From the NCBI GenBank assembly GCA_018672145.1, contig JABHGH010000135.1, positions 1 to 18,448 on the forward strand: 18,448 bases of DNA, in the 5' to 3' direction. This stretch comes from Flavobacteriaceae bacterium (GTDB lineage Bacteria > Bacteroidota > Bacteroidia > Flavobacteriales > Flavobacteriaceae). The notes under the pieces were generated by a model. That model was not told the DNA's origin, made no database searches, and worked only from the letters and a program-made list of their open reading frames with translations. This document shows, piece by piece, positions 7,084 to 16,056 of the stretch (its first letter is position 1; each line of letters starts with the position of its first letter). The position numbers and the translations under genes were made by a program.

Positions 7084-10000
7084 ATTGTTGTTGGTTTATG
7101 GATGCTAATCATAGTTTCGATGTCATCAAATGACAATGTTTCACCATCAGCATTTTTATCAATAAATTGAATTTTTTTGGCCAAAATTTCACTCATCACA
7201 TAGCTCTCATTTGCTTGTACAGCTTCTTGCAAGCGACTGTGTTTTTCAATGGTCAAAGCAATGGTGTCTGTCACTTCAAAGCCCTTGTCTTTACGCAAGT
7301 TTTGCACTCGATTGACCAGTTCCCTTGCGATGCCCTCAAGCACAAGAGACTCGGAGAGGGTACTATCTAAAGCAACCGTAACACCTTGTTCAGAAGCAAC
7401 AGACCAACCTTCAATATCCTTGGACTGAATGACAACATCTGAGGCATCTAAAATAATGTTTTTCCCACTAATTTCCATAGTTAGGGAGCCATCCCTTTCT
7501 AGCGCACTAATTTGTGTCGCTTCAAATCCGTTGATGGCATCTGCGATGGCTTTCATGTCTTTTCCAAAACGAGGCCCCAATGTTTTAAAATTGGGTTTGA
7601 TTTCTTTAACCAAAATGGAAGAGGCATCGTCTAAAATCTCGATGGACTTTACGTTTACTTCTGCAGCTACCAGTGCTGAAATTTCTTCGATTTCCCTTTT
7701 TTCTTCCGCATCGAGTACGGGGATTAAAACTCTTTGGAGTGGCTGGCGCACCTTGATTTTTTCTTTTTTACGAATCGACAGCACGAGTGATACAATGCGC
7801 TGTGCTCGTTGCATCTTCTGCTCGAGCTTGGGGTCAATAAAAGCAGAATTTACATCTGGGAAATACGCCAAATGCACCGATGAACACTGTTCTTTCTGGG
7901 TCGTTTTATCTAAATCTTGATATAGGCGGTCAGCATAAAAAGGAGCGACTGGCGCAATCAGCTTGGAAACCGTTGCCAAGCAAGTGTAAAGCGTTTGATA
8001 TGCAGCAATTTTATCGGATTCATAGCTGCCTTTCCAAAAACGTCTGCGGCATAAACGAACATACCAGTTGCTTAAATCTTCAATGACAAACGTTGATAGT
8101 AATCGTGTGGCTTTGGTGGGCTCATAATCGGCATAGTGCGCATCGACTTTTTTAATCAACGAATGTAGTTCCGACAAAATCCATCTGTCGATTTCTGGTC
8201 GTTTAGACAAGGCAATTTCATCTTCTATAAAGTTAAAACCATCGATGTTGGCATAAAGACTAAAAAACGAATAGGTGTTGTATAGCGTTCCAAAAAACTT
8301 TCGCCTGACTTCCGCAATTCCTTCTACATCAAACTTGAGGTTATCCCATGGATTGGCATTACTAATCATATACCAGCGTGTTGCATCGGGGCCATAGGTT
8401 TGGAGTGTTTCGAAGGGATCAATAGCGTTGCCCAAACGTTTGGACATTTTCTGACCCTTTTTGTCCAGAACAAGGCCATTGGAAACTACATTTTTATAGG
8501 CGATGTTATCAAAAACCAATCCGCCGATGACGTGGAGTGTATAAAACCAACCACGTGTTTGATCGACCCCTTCGGCGATAAAATCGGCAGGGAAATCGGT
8601 AGCGTGATCAATTTTTTCTTTGTTTTCAAACGGATAATGCCACTGTGCATAAGGCATTGAGCCAGAGTCAAACCATACGTCGATAAGATCCGACTCTCTA
8701 TGCATCACCTTACCTGAAGTACTGACCAGCAAAATTGTATCGACAATGTTTTTATGAAGATCGACTTGCGCGTAATTTTCATTTCCCATATCTCCAGGCA
8801 CAAAAGAGGCGAACGGATTGGTCTTCATCACACCAGCTTCGACGGCACGATCGACTTCCATTTTTAACTCTTCAACAGAGCCGATGACTTTGGTTTCGTT
8901 TTTGTCTTCTGTGCGCCATATGGGCAGCGGAATACCCCAGAATCGTGAGCGTGAAAGGTTCCAATCATTGGCGTTGGCGAGCCAGTTTCCAAAACGTCCT
9001 TCTCCTGTAGCTTTGGGTTTCCAATTGATCGAATTGTTGAGCTCAACAAGACGTTCTTTGTGGGCGCTTACTTTTACAAACCAAGAATCGAGTGGATAAT
9101 AAAGTACGGGCTTGTCTGTTCGCCAGCAATTGGGATAGCTGTGCACATACTTTTCGACGATAAAGGCTTTATTTTCCTCTTTGAGACGAATGGCGATTTC
9201 GACATCGACAGATCTTTCGGGCGCCTTTCCTTCATCGTAATATTCATTTTTCACATATTTTCCACCAAGTGCACCGAGTTCGTTTCGAAAACGGCCTTGC
9301 AGATCAACTAGTGGCACAAGTTGTTCGTTTTCATCCATGACTAGCATGGCTGGAATTTCAGGCTTGGCTTGTTTGGCAACGAGCGCATCATCAGCACCAA
9401 AGGTTGGGGCTGTATGCACGATTCCTGTTCCGTCTTCGGTGGTTACAAAGTCTCCCAAGATAACACGAAAAGCGTTTTCAGGGTTGTCGTGTGGCAGAGG
9501 CGCATCTGTCCATAATTGGTGGTAACGAATGTCGACCAAGTCAGAGCCAGTAATCTCTTGAGCAATTAGATAAGGAATATTTTTTCCGCCCTTGTCGTAG
9601 GTAGTGAGGTCGTCTTTGCCATCCGCTCTATAAAAAACTTTTCCAAACACTTTTGGCACCAAATCTTTGGCGAGTAAAACACGTATAGGAAGATGGGTAT
9701 AACGGTTAAAGGTTTCAATAACAACATAGGCAATGGATGGGCCTACCGTCAAAGCAGTATTTGAAGGCAGCGTCCAAGGTGTTGTCGTCCATGCTAGCAT
9801 ATGAAGTGGGAGATCGCTTTTAAGTTGTTCGGGCAGGCTTTCTGTTATCGTTTCAAATTGTGCGGTTACTGTGGTGTCGGTCACATCTTGATAACAACCA
9901 GGTTGATTGAGCTCGTGTGTGGAAAGTCCTGTTCCTGCTTTTGGGGAGTAGGGCTGAATGGTGTATCCTTTATAGATCAACTCTTTGTCATAAAGTTGTT

Positions 10001-10490
10001 TGAGCAGCCACCAAACAGACTCCATATACTTAGAGGTGTAAGTCACATAGGGATCATCCATATCGACCCAATAGCCCATTTCTTTGGTCAGGTTATTCCA
10101 TACATCGGTGTATCTCATAACCGCTTCTCGACAGGCCTTGTTGTACGCATCGACACTAATTTTTTTTCCAATATCTTCTTTGGTGATGCCGAGTTCTTTT
10201 TCTACACCCAGCTCGACAGGCAGGCCGTGGGTATCCCAACCGGCTTTTCGTTTGACGTGAAATCCTTTTTGGGTTTTGTAGCGACAGAAAATATCTTTTA
10301 TTGCGCGCCCCATGACGTGGTGAATTCCTGGCAAACCATTGGCAGATGGAGGACCTTCATAAAAAATATAGGGTGGTCGTCCTTCTCGAGTGCCCACACT
10401 CGCCTCGAAGGTCATATTCTCCTCCCAATAGGTTTGAACCTCCTTAGAAAGTTCGGCGAGGTTCAAATTTTTATACGATGGAAATGCCAT
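7080..10490 (-). CDS. ileS: isoleucyl-tRNA synthetase, type 2 (eukaryote-like)
   Basis: Charges tRNA-Ile with isoleucine and edits misactivated valine. It is 1136 residues from ATG 10490 (MAFPSYKNLNL). A TTG at 10520 would add ten residues but would run through an inverted repeat, and family N-termini start near MAFPSY. The ATP-site motif that is normally HxGH reads GIHH (residues 55-58, in SANGLPGIHHVMGR); the second ATP motif is KMSKR (681-685). The CP1 editing domain shows TTPWTLPSN near 230-240 and GTGIVHTAPTFGADD further on. A catalytic-core motif DVWFDSGSMPYAQW is present. The helical anticodon-binding domain (DRWILSELHSL, DLSNWYVRLCRRRFW) is followed by the long C-terminal region typical of type 2 enzymes (EIKPNFKTLGPRFGKD, EGIARELVNRVQNLRKDKGF). 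The stop overlaps the next gene start by four bases. Type 2 enzymes are generally tolerant of mupirocin; see the finding on GIHH. Confidence 0.97.
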   Translation of the reverse strand: MAFPSYKNLNLAELSKEVQTYWEENMTFEASVGTREGRPPYIFYEGPPSANGLPGIHHVMGRAIKDIFCRYKTQKGFHVKRKAGWDTHGLPVELGVEKELGITKEDIGKKISVDAYNKACREAVMRYTDVWNNLTKEMGYWVDMDDPYVTYTSKYMESVWWLLKQLYDKELIYKGYTIQPYSPKAGTGLSTHELNQPGCYQDVTDTTVTAQFETITESLPEQLKSDLPLHMLAWTTTPWTLPSNTALTVGPSIAYVVIETFNRYTHLPIRVLLAKDLVPKVFGKVFYRADGKDDLTTYDKGGKNIPYLIAQEITGSDLVDIRYHQLWTDAPLPHDNPENAFRVILGDFVTTEDGTGIVHTAPTFGADDALVAKQAKPEIPAMLVMDENEQLVPLVDLQGRFRNELGALGGKYVKNEYYDEGKAPERSVDVEIAIRLKEENKAFIVEKYVHSYPNCWRTDKPVLYYPLDSWFVKVSAHKERLVELNNSINWKPKATGEGRFGNWLANANDWNLSRSRFWGIPLPIWRTEDKNETKVIGSVEELKMEVDRAVEAGVMKTNPFASFVPGDMGNENYAQVDLHKNIVDTILLVSTSGKVMHRESDLIDVWFDSGSMPYAQWHYPFENKEKIDHATDFPADFIAEGVDQTRGWFYTLHVIGGLVFDNIAYKNVVSNGLVLDKKGQKMSKRLGNAIDPFETLQTYGPDATRWYMISNANPWDNLKFDVEGIAEVRRKFFGTLYNTYSFFSLYANIDGFNFIEDEIALSKRPEIDRWILSELHSLIKKVDAHYADYEPTKATRLLSTFVIEDLSNWYVRLCRRRFWKGSYESDKIAAYQTLYTCLATVSKLIAPVAPFYADRLYQDLDKTTQKEQCSSVHLAYFPDVNSAFIDPKLEQKMQRAQRIVSLVLSIRKKEKIKVRQPLQRVLIPVLDAEEKREIEEISALVAAEVNVKSIEILDDASSILVKEIKPNFKTLGPRFGKDMKAIADAINGFEATQISALERDGSLTMEISGKNIILDASDVVIQSKDIEGWSVASEQGVTVALDSTLSESLVLEGIARELVNRVQNLRKDKGFEVTDTIALTIEKHSRLQEAVQANESYVMSEILAKKIQFIDKNADGETLSFDDIETMISIHKPTTI

Positions 10491-10492
10491 GG

Positions 10493-10512
10493 TTTCGCAA
10501 TAAGATGCGAAA
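10493..10512. repeat. perfect inverted repeat two bases before the ileS start
   Basis: The 7-base arms TTTCGCA (10493-10499) and TGCGAAA (10506-10512) are separated by six bases. On the ileS message this would form a hairpin ending two bases before the AUG; on DNA it could be an operator. On the minus strand TACTTTCG (10508-10515), one base off the Bacteroidetes -7 consensus, overlaps the upstream arm, but the nearest TTG upstream lies 27 bases away, which is too far for a good promoter. The repeat is certain; its function is open. Confidence 0.6.
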
Positions 10513-10524
10513 GTAACCAATTTC

Positions 10525-10538
10525 GGTAAAAGTTTACC
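10525..10538. repeat. short perfect inverted repeat downstream of the TonB receptor gene
   Basis: GGTAAA-AG-TTTACC forms a 14-base palindromic element 11 bases after the TonB-dependent receptor stop codon. As RNA it gives a five-pair stem with a four-base loop. No T-run follows on the minus strand, so it is not a classical intrinsic terminator. It may be a weak 3'-end hairpin, a protein-binding site, or chance in AT-rich sequence. Confidence 0.45.
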
Positions 10539-10548
10539 ATTTCAATCC

Positions 10549-13032
10549 TTAGAACCTATACTGCAATCGCAATCGCAAACTACGTCCCGGGGCGGAGATG
10601 CCCGACGCAAATTCTTTGTAATGGGTGTCAAGGAGGTTGTGGAGATCTACGCCTAGGGTTGTGTTGACGTGCAAATTATAGGTCAACCCGAAGTCAAAAC
10701 GACTCCATGCGGGGGCCCCCGCATACTGATCGTCTAGTTCAATAGCGGTATCGTCGATAAGTGGCGTTTCTTCCAAACCATCTTCGCCGCCTTTGCTGTA
10801 GTCTTCTGGATTTTTTTGTCCCGCAAATACAAACGAAAGCTGTGCCTGCAAACGACGAGCTTTACCAAGAAGGCGTTGCGAACCTTGCCACGGCAAAATC
10901 GACGGGACAGAAACTTCATCTTTGTTGATAACCCCGTTTGTGTAGTTTAGATGTCCGCTGTAGGTGATGCTTTTGCTCAGGACGGCATTCCATTGGAAGC
11001 CCATGCCTTTTAGCGTTGCCTCGCCCAAGTTTGTGTTGGCCCAAGTTTCCAGCTCATCTCCCATGTGTGTTATGGTAGCATTGCTTTCGGTTGAGTCATC
11101 AAGGGGGAGCATATATGGTTGACGAGCGATGTAGTCGAACAAAAGGGTATAAAACAAGTTGAGTTGTACAAAAGAAGTTCGTTGTCTAAAATAGTGACTC
11201 ACGCCAATGTCTGCGGTATAAGCATACTCTGGTTTTAGTTGGGGATTTGGGATTGTTAATATCCCTTGTTTCTCTCGAATTTTTCCGATGTCGTCGATGT
11301 TTGGTGAACGGAACCCACTGGCCACAAGACTGCGAAATTCCCATTCAGGATTGGGACGAAAAATATACCCCAGAGAGGCGTTGAGTGCATTGCTTTCATT
11401 TTGTGTTTTTCTCAAACGAGCATCGATGAGTGCTTCTTCGGCCCACTCAGCTTTGAGGCGAGTATTTGTAAAACGAAGCCCAGCATTTAGGGTGCTTTTA
11501 TCATTGAGATCGACTTTGTAATCGGCATAGGAAGCAATCGTTGTGTACGAGCTTCCTTTGCTTGGGTAGCGTGACGGAATGATGGTGTAGTCTTGCAAAT
11601 CAACAATGCGGTTGTCATCAATCACAAGCGTCTCACAAAAGCCAATAGAATGGAGTTTGTTGTGGGTAAACTCAAACCCATAGCCCAGTTTTTCTCTTTT
11701 ATCCATGGCTACCGAAAAGTCTGCATTGGCACTGAAAACGTCTAGGTTTTCAAGTTGACTTTCACGAAGCAGACTGCCAAATTTTCGTTGCACTCGCGAT
11801 TCTTCGATGTTTTGATAGGCGAGGGTAATCACTCCTTCATCAAAAAATTTGTGGCGGGAGTTGAATGTGTATTTTGGAGAGATGAGAAGTCTCCTTTGTG
11901 GACCGTAATACCAAGTGGCGTAACGTAAGTCACCGTCACGACGTTCGTTTAGTTTATCAAAACGTGGAATGTCGGAAGATGAGGAGTATTGTAAGTTCAT
12001 TACCCATTTGTTTTCTTCGTTGGGTTGAAACACAAACTTCTGAAGCAAATCGAGCTGATCGTACCCGGTATTCCGTTGCAGGGTTTTGTCTGGATTGCGG
12101 CTCACTTGATCCTCATAATATTCACGATTATTTTTTGAGTATTCGCTCACCAGCCCCCATTCGGTATAGCCGTGTTTGCGTTGATTTCCCATATAGACAT
12201 CTCCAAAATCGGAATAAGACACACTGGTCAAACTCGCCCATTTCTCTCTGCTGTATGTCATGTCAAAGTGGCTCATGGTGTGTTTGTGTCGCGTATCAAA
12301 GCTGTTGGCTGTAAAAAAGCGCCAAGGTTGTGCATCTCCTGTTCGGGGTTCTTTGGTAAAATAATGTACAACTCCACCCAATGCGTCGGATCCATAACCA
12401 ACAGAAGAGGGCCCATAGATCACCTCAGCACGTGAAAGGGCATATGGATCAATCGATATGGCATTGTGAAGGTGTCCAGAGCGATAGATGGCATTATTCA
12501 TACGAACGCCGTCGATCACAAGTAAGATGCGGTTGGCCTCAAACCCACGGATGACGGGACTTCCCCCTCCTCCTTGAGAACGTTGCACACGAATTCCAGG
12601 TGCTTCGCTAAGCAACTCTGCACTTGTGTTGGGTGCTTGGGATACGATAACACGGTCTGTGAGAATGGCAACTTGCTTGGAGACTCTTTTTTTTTCGTCT
12701 TTGCTTCGGGTAGCAGAGAGCACAATCTCGCTCAGTTTTTGCGTATCGGGATACAAGGCAACTTGCTTACCCGACGTAAGCATCGCAACAGCACGTTTGG
12801 CATCTTCATAGCTGATATGTTCAAAAGTGACGCTTTCTTCTTTTGAAAAAAGGGAGAGATTAACCACACCATCGGCATCACTGGTTACGCTGTCTCCTCC
12901 CATTTCGTTATACACAAGAACGTCTTGCACAGGATAGCCTGTTAAAGCATCGACAATGCGAATATTTTGCCCGAAAGAAAAGCTGAGAAAAAGGCCAAAA
13001 CCGATAAGAAATACGTTATGAATAAATTTCAT
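10549..13032 (-). CDS. TonB-dependent outer-membrane receptor with carboxypeptidase-like N-terminal domain
   Basis: An 827-residue active-transport porin of the outer membrane, energised by TonB-ExbBD. It has a signal peptide (1 to about 21, ending SFG|Q). A CarboxypepD_reg-like beta-sandwich follows at about 23-95 (IRIVDALTGYPVQDVLVYN), then a possible TonB box at SEIVLSATR (101-109). The plug domain runs about 115-228, with SPVIRGFEANRILLVIDGVR (158-177) and VIYGPSSVGYGSDALGGVV (204-222). The rest is a 22-strand-type barrel ending in the aromatic terminus LRLRLQYRF. The plug resembles haem/haemoglobin receptor types, and barrel motifs GFRSPNIDDIGK and NPQLKPEY echo the FRAP and NPNL boxes of haem receptors, but similar motifs occur in many receptors, so the ligand is uncertain. 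It starts 17 bases inside recO. No SusD-like partner or regulator lies nearby. Confidence 0.92.
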   Translation of the reverse strand: MKFIHNVFLIGFGLFLSFSFGQNIRIVDALTGYPVQDVLVYNEMGGDSVTSDADGVVNLSLFSKEESVTFEHISYEDAKRAVAMLTSGKQVALYPDTQKLSEIVLSATRSKDEKKRVSKQVAILTDRVIVSQAPNTSAELLSEAPGIRVQRSQGGGGSPVIRGFEANRILLVIDGVRMNNAIYRSGHLHNAISIDPYALSRAEVIYGPSSVGYGSDALGGVVHYFTKEPRTGDAQPWRFFTANSFDTRHKHTMSHFDMTYSREKWASLTSVSYSDFGDVYMGNQRKHGYTEWGLVSEYSKNNREYYEDQVSRNPDKTLQRNTGYDQLDLLQKFVFQPNEENKWVMNLQYSSSSDIPRFDKLNERRDGDLRYATWYYGPQRRLLISPKYTFNSRHKFFDEGVITLAYQNIEESRVQRKFGSLLRESQLENLDVFSANADFSVAMDKREKLGYGFEFTHNKLHSIGFCETLVIDDNRIVDLQDYTIIPSRYPSKGSSYTTIASYADYKVDLNDKSTLNAGLRFTNTRLKAEWAEEALIDARLRKTQNESNALNASLGYIFRPNPEWEFRSLVASGFRSPNIDDIGKIREKQGILTIPNPQLKPEYAYTADIGVSHYFRQRTSFVQLNLFYTLLFDYIARQPYMLPLDDSTESNATITHMGDELETWANTNLGEATLKGMGFQWNAVLSKSITYSGHLNYTNGVINKDEVSVPSILPWQGSQRLLGKARRLQAQLSFVFAGQKNPEDYSKGGEDGLEETPLIDDTAIELDDQYAGAPAWSRFDFGLTYNLHVNTTLGVDLHNLLDTHYKEFASGISAPGRSLRLRLQYRF

Positions 13033-13735
13033 GCAATACGTTAAGTGATTTTGGCATCGAAAAACCTTGAAGATGACATTGATAATAGCGCATCAATACA
13101 TCAAGCATTTGTTGTCGTTGTGAACTCGACATCAAAATCTGGGACATACCATCAAATTTTGTGCCTAAAAATGACTTGAGCAAAAGAACGATGGATTCTT
13201 CGGATTCGACATGAACATTTTTTTCAGCGGTAAAGCACCCATTTTCTAAATCGAAGTAGGGGAGATTTTGCTCGCTCACATCTGGATAAAACCCAAGATG
13301 CTTGCTGAGAGAAATCAAAAAGAACACATGAAAGTTTGCGCTATAATCGTGGGTGTCAAACCACGCTAAACTATGTATTAGAAATTCAAACAAAGAGGCA
13401 TTTGCTTCTTCTTCACGAAGAGCAGAGTTTAGAACCTCACTCAAAAACAGAACAACTGCGAGCTTGTCCATCGAGTAGGGGATCGTTTGGTATGGCTTGC
13501 TTAACTTGGTTGTTTTGGGAATAGAAAGCCCTGCTTTGTTTTTGTGTTGTGCCGTGATTTCGAGTTGGGTTAGTGGCTGAAACAAGGCGGTATTTTTTTT
13601 GCCGTTACGGCCGGATTTAATTCCCTTAAGAATATAGGACTTGATCCCTTCACTGCGCGTATAACAACGCACAATAAGGCTGGTTTCACTATAATTTAAT
13701 TTTGAGAGGACAAGTGCCTCGGTGGTGACAAACAT
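13016..13735 (-). CDS. recO: DNA repair and recombination mediator RecO
   Basis: RecO works with RecR (and RecF) to load RecA on SSB-coated single-stranded DNA and to anneal strands. It is 239 residues, a normal length. The N-terminal OB-fold is clear: MFVTTEALVLSKLNYSETSL, then IVRCYTRSEGIKSYILKGIK up to about residue 80. The C-terminal part is helical (MDKLAVVLFLSEVLNSALRE; FFLISLSKHLGFYPDV). The four-cysteine zinc site known from Deinococcus RecO is absent: only isolated cysteines (for example in NGCFTAEK and YYQCHLQG) are present. The ATG shares one base with the porZ stop (TAATG) and the 3' end overlaps the TonB receptor start by 17 bases, so the three genes are probably translated in coupled fashion. 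Confidence 0.93.
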   Translation of the reverse strand: MFVTTEALVLSKLNYSETSLIVRCYTRSEGIKSYILKGIKSGRNGKKNTALFQPLTQLEITAQHKNKAGLSIPKTTKLSKPYQTIPYSMDKLAVVLFLSEVLNSALREEEANASLFEFLIHSLAWFDTHDYSANFHVFFLISLSKHLGFYPDVSEQNLPYFDLENGCFTAEKNVHVESEESIVLLLKSFLGTKFDGMSQILMSSSQRQQMLDVLMRYYQCHLQGFSMPKSLNVLHEIYS

Positions 13736-16020
13736 TAATTAATAATCATTACTTTTTCAACGGCGGTTTCTGTACCGTCGCTGTTTGTCACAAAAATAAG
13801 ATATACTCCCGAACGAACACGGTTTCCGTCAAAGGATTGCAAATTCCATTGTACGCTACCGCCCGAGGAGGTGGTTTCATGTACAGCATTGCCTACGATA
13901 TCTGTGATTTTCACCACACAATCGGCGAGCAGACCTCGAACGGTCACCTTCCCTGTGTACCCAGGACGGACAGGGTTTGGGTAGACTTCGACATATGATA
14001 GGTTTTCGCCAGGACTTGAGGCATTCCCTTGAAAAGCGACCAAACCAATGGGCGTACCAATATAGATTTGCCCTGTTGTTTCGTCATAGGCGAGACTACG
14101 GATTGAGCTCGAAGGCAATGGACTGTTATCTTTTGTAAAATGTTCAAGTGTTTCTTTGCCATCTTCTGAAAATAGGAAAACCCCTGCGTTTGCCGTTGAA
14201 ACCCATTTTTGGTTATTGCCATCCACTTCGATGGCAGTAATAAATTGATTGCTTAGCAGCTCGCCCACCTTTCCTCCCTCTTCGATGATTATGGTACTTG
14301 CTTGAACATTATCTAGGGTAAACATACGACTTACTCCAAACAGAACACGCAAGCCTTCGGGAGTGCCAATCCAAAGGTTATCATCATTGTCAAGGGCGAT
14401 GCTGCGCACATCGACTGAGGGTAAGTTTTGGGAAGTAGAAAGGCTACGCAACAAAGGGGTGCCGTTGCGTTCACTATATCCAATGAGGCCAGAGCTTGAA
14501 CTCCCCACATAGACTTCATTGTTTGGAGAGATTTCTAATTTGGAATAACCAGTTGGGTTAGTCACTTTCTCAATCACAGGAATCAAATCAACGTCCACCC
14601 ACGTGCCACTTTGCATTCGCTTTTTCAGTCCGTTGGCAATAAAGCTTGTGATTGACCACATCGAACCTTCGTTATCAAAGGCAATGTCACGCACTCGCAC
14701 GCTTCGGTAACTTGGGTTTTCCCCAAACTCTTCGGGGTCGATGGATTCCAAACCACTATTGATATGATCCCATAAGTTGGTCGCTACGCCGTCGTTTAGC
14801 TCAAGGATGCCTTGATGCATCGCAGCGACGAACACTTGACTAGGGTTGTTGGGATTGGCAGTCACGCTTACGAGGCTTTTTGCGCCCAGCAATTGGGAAT
14901 AAGGAATGTTTTGCCAAGCTCCACCATTGAGGTGACTCAGTCCAAAGCTATTGAGTGGGTAGGGATTGTAATTGCGCTGAAAAGCACCATGTACAATCCA
15001 CAGCTCATCATTGGGGAGCACCGTGAGGTCGAAAATATCATTTTTCAAGGGACCGTTTGGGCTAACGACTCGAGTTTCGCTAGCGGTTTGTTGAAACAGA
15101 CCATTGTCTACGGTGCCTATATAAACCGCATCGTTGGTGGCAAGGGCCGAGGTAAAGGACACCCCTTCCAAATCATTTGAGGCGGTTGCGATTTGACCAA
15201 CAGATTCTGAAGAGTCAACCGACAACACTTTGTTACTAAAGGCAATGACCATTTTACCGCTAGAAAAGGTAGTGCTTTGCATCGTACCACTTTCCGAATG
15301 TAGTTGAAGAGCAATATCATCGGCGATAGAATAAAAAACACTTTGTGAATTGGTTTGTGTGGTACCCATCAATGAAGAACCAACCAGACCAAGTCCCTTC
15401 CATTGTCCATTGGCCAATTTGGTCCACGCGCTTTCCAAAACTAAATTGAGGTTATCCTGAGGGGCTTTGTATAACCCTTGTTCGGTTGCGGCATAGATAA
15501 ACCCATTTAAAAGGATTGCTTGGTTGACTTGAATGGGGCTGTTGTTTTCGCCAAAAAAATAGGATTCCACGAAGACATTTTCATCGAGATTGTATACCGA
15601 AATGCCGTAGTTGGTTGATAAATAAAGCAGATTGTTTTTGACATAAAAGTGATTGATTGTTTTCCTGTCTCCACCAATGACAAGGTTGCGATGAATGGAA
15701 GAGTCTAGGTTGAAAGTCCCATCGGAAAGGTTGTGAACCCCCATCATACCATTTTCATAGCCCACGACCATGGTATTATCGATGACGGAAAGAACATGGA
15801 TATCATCGCCCATCAGTCCATTGACAGTCGTGATTTGTGTCACTTCGTTACCTGTAGGATCATAAGAAAACACACTGTTTCCAGCCACGCCATACACCAA
15901 GCCGTCGTTCGACTGGTAAACAGACGTGATGGTATTGTATGAAAAATAGGATTTCCATCTTGGGTACTGCCCAAAACCATATAGGGAAATAAACAGAAAA
16001 ACGACAAGGGCTTTACGCAT
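13735..16020 (-). CDS. porZ: PorZ-like type IX secretion surface protein (beta-propeller)
   Basis: PorZ is the cell-surface component of the type IX secretion attachment complex that works with the sortase PorU; in Porphyromonas it binds anionic LPS. From ATG 16020 this protein is 761 residues, close to the roughly 780 of the known protein. The signal peptide is MRKALVVFLFISLYGFGQ, and the mature start YPRWKSYFSYNTI matches PorZ N-termini as I remember them. Two-component-regulator-type propeller repeats are visible, such as VRSIALDNDDNLWIGTPEGL, SIRSLAYDETTGQIYIGTP and ITAIEVDGNNQKWVSTANAG. The last 86 residues form a Por secretion tail (type A sorting domain): VEVYPNPVRPG, VVKITDIVGNAVHE, SGVYLIFVTNSDG and a KVMII end. 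An upstream ATG at 16044 adds eight polar residues before the signal peptide and is less likely. It is first in a porZ-recO-receptor cluster. Other propeller proteins with this tail exist, so the name rests on length, ends and neighbours. Confidence 0.82.
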   Translation of the reverse strand: MRKALVVFLFISLYGFGQYPRWKSYFSYNTITSVYQSNDGLVYGVAGNSVFSYDPTGNEVTQITTVNGLMGDDIHVLSVIDNTMVVGYENGMMGVHNLSDGTFNLDSSIHRNLVIGGDRKTINHFYVKNNLLYLSTNYGISVYNLDENVFVESYFFGENNSPIQVNQAILLNGFIYAATEQGLYKAPQDNLNLVLESAWTKLANGQWKGLGLVGSSLMGTTQTNSQSVFYSIADDIALQLHSESGTMQSTTFSSGKMVIAFSNKVLSVDSSESVGQIATASNDLEGVSFTSALATNDAVYIGTVDNGLFQQTASETRVVSPNGPLKNDIFDLTVLPNDELWIVHGAFQRNYNPYPLNSFGLSHLNGGAWQNIPYSQLLGAKSLVSVTANPNNPSQVFVAAMHQGILELNDGVATNLWDHINSGLESIDPEEFGENPSYRSVRVRDIAFDNEGSMWSITSFIANGLKKRMQSGTWVDVDLIPVIEKVTNPTGYSKLEISPNNEVYVGSSSSGLIGYSERNGTPLLRSLSTSQNLPSVDVRSIALDNDDNLWIGTPEGLRVLFGVSRMFTLDNVQASTIIIEEGGKVGELLSNQFITAIEVDGNNQKWVSTANAGVFLFSEDGKETLEHFTKDNSPLPSSSIRSLAYDETTGQIYIGTPIGLVAFQGNASSPGENLSYVEVYPNPVRPGYTGKVTVRGLLADCVVKITDIVGNAVHETTSSGGSVQWNLQSFDGNRVRSGVYLIFVTNSDGTETAVEKVMIIN

Positions 16021-16056
16021 ATTGTTAAAAACGTCAGAAATCAATAAAAAGTATGA

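Noticed and set aside
10491..10520. An ileS start at TTG 10520
   Set aside because: It would make the inverted repeat coding and add residues not expected at the N-terminus; ATG 10490 fits better.
9801..10529. A 242-codon plus-strand open frame opposite the ileS start region, and a similar 190-codon frame at 16858-17430 opposite gdhA
   Set aside because: Both lie wholly antisense to strongly conserved coding sequence, show no recognisable domain and have Cys/His/Phe-rich composition typical of complement-strand reading. I take them as shadows.
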